This document shows positions 58,600-64,000 of a DNA stretch of 64,000 nucleotides, piece by piece (the stretch's first letter is position 1; each line of letters begins with the position of its first letter). Below the pieces are notes generated by a model that saw nothing but the letters and a program-made list of their open reading frames with translations, did not search any database and was not told where the DNA came from. The stretch is from Massilia sp. IC2-278 (GTDB lineage Bacteria > Pseudomonadota > Gammaproteobacteria > Burkholderiales > Burkholderiaceae_D). The stretch is taken from contig NZ_JAJFES010000010.1 in assembly GCF_020708045.1 (NCBI RefSeq), forward strand, positions 113,300 through 177,299, in the 5' to 3' direction. The translations under genes and the position numbers were made by a program.

Positions 58600-59607
58600 G
58601 TGCAAGAACTTTGGAATTATTATGAGCAGTTGGCAGCAAGCTTGCCGTCACAGGGCCCGGGTTTCAGTACCGCAGTCCTGCGTGATGGAGAAACCATATT
58701 CGAACGCCACCACGGGCTGGCTTCTCTCGAACTGAACGTGCCCTTGTCGCGCGACTCGGCCTATTACCTGGCATCGGAATCGAAGCAGTTCACGGCCGCC
58801 TGCATCATGGCCCTGGTGCGTGAGGGCCTGATCGGCCTCGATGACGACGTATGCCCTCATTTGCCCGAGCTGGCACGATTCGAACAGGCTTTCCCGTTAC
58901 GAAGCCTGCTGAATCACAGCAGCGGCATTCCGGATTATTTCCAGTTCCTGCAATGCCAATTGGGACGCCATGAAGCCGACTACTTCAACAACGACACCAT
59001 CCTGCGACTGATTAACCGCATGGACACGGTCGAGTGCCCGGCACAGACCGTGCACCGCTACAGCAACAGCAACTACATCCTGCTTGCCGCGCTGGTTGAA
59101 CGCCTGAGCGGACTATCGCTAACGAAGTACGCCAGGAAGATCCTGTTCGAGCCGCTCGGTATCCATCGCCTGGGCTTTGATGACGACCGGTTCAATGTGA
59201 TTGAGCATCGCGTGTTCAGCTACGAGACCGATGCGTCTCGCCCTCTCGGCTACAAACAGCACCTGGGTAACGCCAACACGGTGGGCGATGGCGGCATGTA
59301 CGGCAGCATTGCAGATCTGTTGCGTTGGGAAGTGGAATGGCACCGCCAGTGGTCCGACAAGTCGAGCCTGCTGCACGCCATGCTGCAGCCTTCGCCCTTC
59401 CTGGACGGCACAGTGCCTGACTACCGGTTTGGATTGGAACTGACGCACAGGTTCGGCCAGGACGTCGTGTTCCATAGCGGTGGCCTGTGGGGCTTCAGCA
59501 CCTTGATTGTCCGGCTACCGCAAAGCCGTACGTCGATCATCCACCTGGCCAATTTCGAAGATGCGGGGCCAGACATGGATCGCATACTCGCTGCCGCGCT
59601 CGCGTAG
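58600..59607 (+). CDS. Beta-lactamase-fold serine hydrolase (class C/esterase type)
   Basis: A 335-residue protein of the beta-lactamase-like superfamily. The catalytic SxxK is in ASESKQFTAACIMA, the YxN motif in HRYSNSNYILLAAL and the HxG motif in FHSGGLWGFS. The start is GTG, no ATG is in frame nearby, and no signal peptide is seen, so it is probably cytoplasmic and more likely an esterase or peptidase than a true beta-lactamase. Confidence 0.85.
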   Translation: MQELWNYYEQLAASLPSQGPGFSTAVLRDGETIFERHHGLASLELNVPLSRDSAYYLASESKQFTAACIMALVREGLIGLDDDVCPHLPELARFEQAFPLRSLLNHSSGIPDYFQFLQCQLGRHEADYFNNDTILRLINRMDTVECPAQTVHRYSNSNYILLAALVERLSGLSLTKYARKILFEPLGIHRLGFDDDRFNVIEHRVFSYETDASRPLGYKQHLGNANTVGDGGMYGSIADLLRWEVEWHRQWSDKSSLLHAMLQPSPFLDGTVPDYRFGLELTHRFGQDVVFHSGGLWGFSTLIVRLPQSRTSIIHLANFEDAGPDMDRILAAALA

Positions 59608-59649
59608 AAGCCGAGCAAGCGGCACGATCAGCCGCTGCAACAGGCCCGG

Positions 59650-60654
59650 TCAGGCGATGGGCAATTTGGCGTGCGCCCGGCACAGTTCATCGTGCAGCTG
59701 TTGTACTGCTTGCGCGGCCGGAACGCTGGCGCCCTTGCCGATCGACTCGATAAAACGGCAGGCGGCAAACCCTGCGGCAGCGTGGTCATAGCGCTCCAGC
59801 CACGCACGCCGTTCCGGTAGCCGCTCGGGCGAGACCGGCCAGGTGCCGGGCCGTGGCCGGATATGGTTTCCGATGCCGATGCGCCAGGGTTTGGCCGACA
59901 CCCGTGCCCTGAAGCAGTGCTGGTTCAAGCACATGGCTGCATACATTGGATCGGCGCCCAGTGCCCGGAAACACTCGGCCACCTCGGCTTCCAGCGGGTC
60001 GAACAGGCGATGGGTAGCGAGCAGGCGCAAGCCGGCGGGCGTCCGATAGAGATGGGCCAGCCAGTCGGGACGGGTGCCCATGAAGTGCAGGATGTTCGCG
60101 CGTGCCACCGCCTCCGGCCCACCCCGGGCCTGGACGGCCAGGCGATGGATACGGTTCGCAATGGGGAACGACAGTACCAGGGTCAGCAGCACGCCGACCA
60201 CAGCCGCGGCCAGCAAGCTGCCAGGGCTCTTGCCGGCCGCCGCCATCAGATACAGCATCACCGCACCGGCTGCGAGCAGGAACAACGCGCTGCCCCAGAC
60301 CGTGCGCTTGCCAGGGCCGTCATTGAAATCGATATCGACGAACAGCACGTTCGGCGTATTGATGCAGCGTGCGCCGTAGGCATTGCGGGTAATGACGGTC
60401 TCGCCGACGCGGTCGACCACCTCCTCCCGGATCGGCAACCCGTCGCCGCCGTTGTACGGCACTTTGCGCTCGCGTCGCGGCAAGGGTTCGCCGGAGACGG
60501 CACGCGCCAGCGCTGCGTCGACACGCAGCTGGGCATTGTGCTGCGCATCCTCCTGGCTGGCGTCGGACCAGCCGAAACGCCTGACCGTGATCTGCTTGCC
60601 CTTGCGGCGATATTGCGCCCGTGCTTCGGCCCAAAAACTCGGAACGATCATCAT
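59650..60654 (-). CDS. Conserved membrane protein of unknown function
   Basis: A 334-residue protein starting MMIVPSFWAEARAQYRRKGK. A soluble N-terminal part has QITVRRFGWSDASQEDAQ and ITRNAYGARCINTPNVLFVD. Two transmembrane helices follow (about 125-165) and a cytoplasmic C-terminus with WRIGIGNHIRPRPG. It has the look of a conserved family (I recall similar hypotheticals in other proteobacteria) but no function is known. Convergent with the serine hydrolase; divergent from the siderophore receptor. Confidence 0.72.
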   Translation of the reverse strand: MMIVPSFWAEARAQYRRKGKQITVRRFGWSDASQEDAQHNAQLRVDAALARAVSGEPLPRRERKVPYNGGDGLPIREEVVDRVGETVITRNAYGARCINTPNVLFVDIDFNDGPGKRTVWGSALFLLAAGAVMLYLMAAAGKSPGSLLAAAVVGVLLTLVLSFPIANRIHRLAVQARGGPEAVARANILHFMGTRPDWLAHLYRTPAGLRLLATHRLFDPLEAEVAECFRALGADPMYAAMCLNQHCFRARVSAKPWRIGIGNHIRPRPGTWPVSPERLPERRAWLERYDHAAAGFAACRFIESIGKGASVPAAQAVQQLHDELCRAHAKLPIA

Positions 60655-61061
60655 TTGCCGGCCTGCCTGGGTACTTGTCGATTCGATGTCATTGTGTGCG
60701 TCGTTGTTTCCGAAGAGATGGCGCCGGCGAGATGCCTTGGCTACCGGCCAGCCCTGACCGCAGGCTGGCCGCACGGCTGAGTGTACGAAATAGTTGCCTC
60801 CTGACAAATGCCATATCGGCAGGCATCCTCGCCTGTTGTTGCATTTCTACCACGATTTACCCCCGCATTTCGCCGCGCGCCTGTCCTTACACAATGCTTT
60901 TCACCCGCGCCGGGTAAATACTCACCCATACGAACGCGAATGATAACAATTCTCATTTACAAACCTAAAAATGCTTACTAGAATGTTGACCAGTGCACAA
61001 AACCGCGCCTCAGCCCGCTGACGGCGCTTCCATAAAAACTGAGAGAAGAACAGGAACAGAC
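60655..61061. promoter_or_regulatory. Divergent promoter region with Fur box before the siderophore receptor
   Basis: A 407-bp gap. It contains the Fur box at 60939-60957 and a likely long leader for the receptor mRNA. No gene is supported; an upstream in-frame extension of the receptor lacks signal-peptide character. Confidence 0.6.
60939..60957. promoter_or_regulatory. Fur box upstream of the Fiu-like receptor
   Basis: AATGATAACAATTCTCATT is a 19-bp near-match to the Fur consensus, with AATGA/TCATT outer arms. It lies about 105 bp before the receptor start. It is less symmetrical than the box at 42018-42038. Confidence 0.75.
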
Positions 61062-63350
61062 ATGCAAGCAATCAAGAGCCGCAAGCACGGGCACAGCCGT
61101 TTCCAACAACAAATGAGCGCCGCGCTGGCGACCATGCTGCTGCCGCTCGCGGCCCAGGCTGCCGATACCGTGCCGCCGGCGCCGGACGATGTTTCCGCCC
61201 TGCCCGTGTCGAAGGTGGAAGTGGTCGGCAAGACCGAGAACGACTTCAAGGCCGAACGCGCCTCGTCGCCGAAGTACACCGAAAAGCTGGTCGACACCGC
61301 GCAGACCGTGCAGGTCATCAAGAAGGAACTGATCGAGCAGCAAGGTGCCCTGACCCTGACCGAGGCGCTGCGCAACACCCCGGGCGTCGGCGCCTTCTTC
61401 CTCGGCGAGAACGGCAACACGAACACCGGCGACGCCATCTTCATGCGCGGCTTCGACAGCTCGGGCAGCATCTATGTGGACGGCGTGCGCGACGTTGGCT
61501 CGATCTCGCGCGACGTCTTCAACCTCGAACAGATCGACGTCGTGAAAGGACCGGCCGGCACCGACAACGGCCGCAGCTCGCCAACCGGTTCGGTCAACCT
61601 GGTCACGAAAAAGGCCCGCCTCGATGACATCTCGAGCGTCTCGCTTACCGGCGGCAGCGCCAAACAGAAGCGCGTCACGGCCGACGTCAACCGCGTCATC
61701 AACGCCGAGCGCGGCATCGCGGCGCGCATCAACGTGATGGCCCAGGATTCGGGCCGCGCCGCGCGCGACGTGGTCACCGACAAGCGCTGGGCAGTGGCGC
61801 CGAGCATCGGCTTCGGCCTGAACGGCCCGACCCGCGTGGTGCTCGACTACCTGCACGTCAACCAGGACAACATTCCGGACGGCGGCGTGCCGACCGTCGG
61901 CCTGCCCGGCTACACCAGCCCGGACCGCGTCAACAAGCCGGAACTGTCGACCGCCCCGGCCGTCGATCCGAAGAATTTCTATGGCTCGAACAGCGACTAC
62001 GACAAGGTCAAGGCCGACATGGCGACCGTGCGCGTCGAGCACGACTTCTCGCCGAACTTCAGGCTGCACAGCATTTCGCGCTATGGCCGCACCAGCCAGG
62101 ACTACCTGCTGTCGGCCTTCCTGGCCAGCGGCGCCAATATCACGCTGGTGAACCGCGCCGATCCGTCCACCTGGACCCTGGTGCGCAACACCCGTACCGT
62201 GAAAGACCAGGAAAACAAGATCCTGACCAACCAGACCGCGCTGACCTCGATGTTCGACACCGGCTCGCTGCGCCACACCCTGGTGACCGGCATCGAGTTC
62301 ACCAGCGAAAAGCAGATCACCTACGGCCTGACCGGCCTGGGCACCCTGCCGGCCGCGAACCTGTACAACCCGGACGCCGGCGTCGCCGTCACCGGCCTGG
62401 CGCCGCGCCGCACTGGCGCCTTCAACGAAGGCGAGATCGACACCCAGAGCGCCTACGTCTTCGATACCATCAAGATCGGCGAGAACTGGATCGTCAACGG
62501 CGGCATCCGCGCCGACCACTTCAGCGGCGACTACACCGCGGTGACGGCGGCCACGGCGAACAACGTGACCACGCTCACGCCGACCCACTTCAGCATCGGC
62601 GACACGGTCTACAACGGCAAGCTGTCGGTGCTGTACAAGCCGACCACTTACAGCAGCGTGTACGCGCTGGCCGCCAGCTCGAAGCTGCCGCCGGGCTCGA
62701 ACTTCACGGTCTCGGGCAACGTCAACAGCGCCCAGAACCCGATCTACGATCCGCAGGAAACCCTGACCTATGAACTCGGCGGCAAGCTCGACCTGTTCAA
62801 AGGCAAGCTGGGCCTCTCCGCAGCGCTGTACCGCACCGAAGTCAAGAACGAAGTCGAGCAGGACCCGGTCGACCTGACCTGGTCGCAGACCGGCAAGAAG
62901 CAGGTGCAGGGCGTGGAGCTGGGTGTGACCGGCGAACTGGCGCGTAACTGGCTGGTCAGCGCGGGCTACACCTACATGGACACCAGCATCGAGTCGGGCC
63001 GCCTGCTCACCGCCAATGGCGAGAACGAGCTGACCTATACGCCGAAGCAGTCGTTCAACCTGTGGACCTCGTACCAGTTGCCGATGGGCGTCAAGATTGG
63101 CGGCGGCGCGCGCTTCAACGATGGGCTGCTGCGCGGCACCGACGGCGCCGTCGGCACCCCGGCCTATACGAAGTCGTACTGGGTCTTCGATGCCATGGCC
63201 TCGTACGCCATCACCAACAACATCGACTTGCGTTTGAACGTGTACAACCTGGGCGACGAAGAGTATGTGGCCAACATCAACAAGAGCGGCTACCGCTACA
63301 CCCCGGGCACGCCGCGCTCGGCCAGCCTGACGGCCAACTTCCGTTTCTAA
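61062..63350 (+). CDS. fiu: TonB-dependent catecholate siderophore receptor, Fiu-like
   Basis: Outer-membrane receptor for catecholate siderophores and their breakdown products. The 762-residue protein has a signal peptide ending LPLAAQA/AD. The plug domain has VKGPAGTDNGRSSPTGSVNL and GAFFLGENGNTNTGDAIFMR. Fiu-like blocks are spread along the barrel (YLHVNQDNIPDGGVPTVGLP, NFYGSNSDYD, KILTNQTALTSMFDTGSLRH), with the C-terminal YVANINKSGYRYTPG and terminal Phe. AGGA precedes the ATG at 61062. A Fur box upstream predicts iron repression. No piuC-like gene follows. Confidence 0.93.
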   Translation: MQAIKSRKHGHSRFQQQMSAALATMLLPLAAQAADTVPPAPDDVSALPVSKVEVVGKTENDFKAERASSPKYTEKLVDTAQTVQVIKKELIEQQGALTLTEALRNTPGVGAFFLGENGNTNTGDAIFMRGFDSSGSIYVDGVRDVGSISRDVFNLEQIDVVKGPAGTDNGRSSPTGSVNLVTKKARLDDISSVSLTGGSAKQKRVTADVNRVINAERGIAARINVMAQDSGRAARDVVTDKRWAVAPSIGFGLNGPTRVVLDYLHVNQDNIPDGGVPTVGLPGYTSPDRVNKPELSTAPAVDPKNFYGSNSDYDKVKADMATVRVEHDFSPNFRLHSISRYGRTSQDYLLSAFLASGANITLVNRADPSTWTLVRNTRTVKDQENKILTNQTALTSMFDTGSLRHTLVTGIEFTSEKQITYGLTGLGTLPAANLYNPDAGVAVTGLAPRRTGAFNEGEIDTQSAYVFDTIKIGENWIVNGGIRADHFSGDYTAVTAATANNVTTLTPTHFSIGDTVYNGKLSVLYKPTTYSSVYALAASSKLPPGSNFTVSGNVNSAQNPIYDPQETLTYELGGKLDLFKGKLGLSAALYRTEVKNEVEQDPVDLTWSQTGKKQVQGVELGVTGELARNWLVSAGYTYMDTSIESGRLLTANGENELTYTPKQSFNLWTSYQLPMGVKIGGGARFNDGLLRGTDGAVGTPAYTKSYWVFDAMASYAITNNIDLRLNVYNLGDEEYVANINKSGYRYTPGTPRSASLTANFRF

Positions 63351-63394
63351 GCAGCTTCACGCTTTACAAGTACAGCAACCTCCTTGCTGGTTTG

Positions 63395-63429
63395 ACGCCC
63401 TCGCCCTCGCGGCGCAGGGCGTTTTTTTT
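63395..63429 (+). terminator. Rho-independent terminator after the siderophore receptor
   Basis: ACGCCCT and AGGGCGT form the stem around a GC-rich loop, followed by T8. It lies 45 bp past the receptor stop. Confidence 0.88.
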
Positions 63430-63487
63430 GTTTGCCGCCCGGACTATGGCCTAGAATGGCTCGCTTCCACTCTCATCCGGTTTCGTC

Positions 63488-63970
63488 TTGAAGATATCGA
63501 TCGGCCTGCGTCTGTTCCTCTCGGTCCTGCTGGCCATCCTGGCCGTGACGGCGAGCGCCGTCTGGCTGCTGCGCCAGACCGTGCTGGAAGGCTTCGGCGA
63601 TTACGCGGTGCAGATCGAACTCGACCGGCTGGAGGGCTTGTCGAACGAGCTGGCGCGACGCCATGCCGCGGCCGGCAGCTGGCGCTTCGTGCCGCGGCGC
63701 GATACGGCGCGCCGCGCCTGGCTGCGCGACGAGCTGGCGCGTTTGCAGGAGGTCCGCAGCGCCGCCATCGCACCGGCCGCTCCGGCCTTGCCGGCTGCTC
63801 CCGCCGCACCTGCCACACCTGCCGCACCTGTATTGCCGGCTTCTCGCGCTTCGCTTGCAGCACCGGCGTCTCCCGCAGCGCCCGTCGCTCCACCCTCGCC
63901 TCCCGCACTGGCCCCGCCCGCGCCGACGATAGGCCACAGGCTAGCGCTCAGGCCTTCGAGGAAAGCGTAG
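63488..63970 (+). CDS. N-terminal part of a sensor-kinase-like membrane protein, frame closes near the window edge
   Basis: Starts MKISIGLRLFLSVLLAILAV, a transmembrane helix of the BaeS type. The periplasmic segment VLEGFGDYAVQIELDRLEGL, then RHAAAGSWRF, resembles BaeS-like sensor kinases. After residue 92 it becomes a run of A/P repeats and the frame hits a stop at 63970, 30 bases before the window ends. This may be a real short protein, a frameshift in the repetitive stretch, or a broken gene. The kinase domains would lie outside the window. Confidence 0.5.
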   Translation: MKISIGLRLFLSVLLAILAVTASAVWLLRQTVLEGFGDYAVQIELDRLEGLSNELARRHAAAGSWRFVPRRDTARRAWLRDELARLQEVRSAAIAPAAPALPAAPAAPATPAAPVLPASRASLAAPASPAAPVAPPSPPALAPPAPTIGHRLALRPSRKA

Positions 63971-64000
63971 GCCAGGGCGTCGGTCGGTCCCTGGCTGCGC

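Noticed and set aside
60993..61061. 23-residue extension of the siderophore receptor
   Set aside because: It lacks signal-peptide features, and the ATG at 61062 has a ribosome site and a proper signal peptide.
63444..63937. Minus-strand collagen-like G-A-A repeat frames
   Set aside because: Antisense reading of the A/P repeat; no start or signal peptide is seen, and the plus strand has a sensor-like N-terminus.

Overview
The window is high-GC chromosomal DNA from a betaproteobacterium. It is most likely of the family Oxalobacteraceae (Massilia/Telluria/Duganella-like); the genus is an inference from gene order and protein character, not a database result. The first two thirds are conserved core genome and the last third is more accessory. 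No tRNA, rRNA, CRISPR array, complete insertion sequence or phage was seen.

Region 1 (1-16.4 kb, all on the minus strand) is the classic betaproteobacterial housekeeping run. Read in the direction of transcription it is ndk, rlmN, pilW, rodZ, ispG, hisS, yfgM-like, bamB, der, hfq, hflX, hflK, hflC, hisZ, purA. It covers nucleotide balance, tRNA/rRNA modification, isoprenoid synthesis, outer-membrane assembly, ribosome assembly GTPases, the Hfq chaperone, the FtsH-modulating HflKC complex and histidine/purine synthesis. Region 2 (16.6-25.3 kb) has a Bax-inhibitor-1 family membrane protein and a large hybrid histidine kinase on the plus strand, then the stationary-phase cluster surE-pcm-nlpD-rpoS and rlmD on the minus strand.

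Region 3 (25.4-29.2 kb) holds a two-gene accessory unit on the minus strand: a small TIR-domain protein followed by a 950-residue protein with a degenerate P-loop (KGGVGR-type) head and a TPR tail. It resembles FxsC/FxsT-type pairs and NLR-like conflict systems and is the best candidate for an undescribed system. A 103-bp element with perfect 19-bp terminal inverted repeats lies just upstream.

Region 4 (29.2-41.7 kb) contains a quinone oxidoreductase, DinG helicase, a YdcH-like protein, a PP2C phosphatase, a lipoprotein, ZapE and the 2-oxoglutarate dehydrogenase operon (sucA-odhB-pspC-lpdA).

Region 5 (42.0-46.6 kb) is a five-gene plus-strand operon behind a near-perfect Fur box: a PepSY-type membrane protein, DUF2271, DUF4198, ApbE flavin transferase and a flavodoxin/FNR reductase. 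The DUF2271 protein carries the ApbE target motif DGVSGAT, so the operon reads as an iron-regulated transmembrane electron-transfer chain. Region 6 (46.9-53.7 kb) is an orphan type VI secretion module: VgrG with a transthyretin-like tail, a Tle5-type phospholipase D effector, a Sel1-repeat lipoprotein (likely immunity) and a PAAR tip protein. Region 7 (54-64 kb) has secreted and membrane hypotheticals, a GNAT acetyltransferase, a beta-lactamase-fold hydrolase, a Fiu-like catecholate siderophore receptor with its own Fur box, and the start of a sensor-kinase-like gene.

Scattered through the intergenic gaps up to 35.6 kb are eleven copies of a REP-like palindrome whose arms vary in step with each other, often as inverted pairs. 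Two copies look like working intrinsic terminators.
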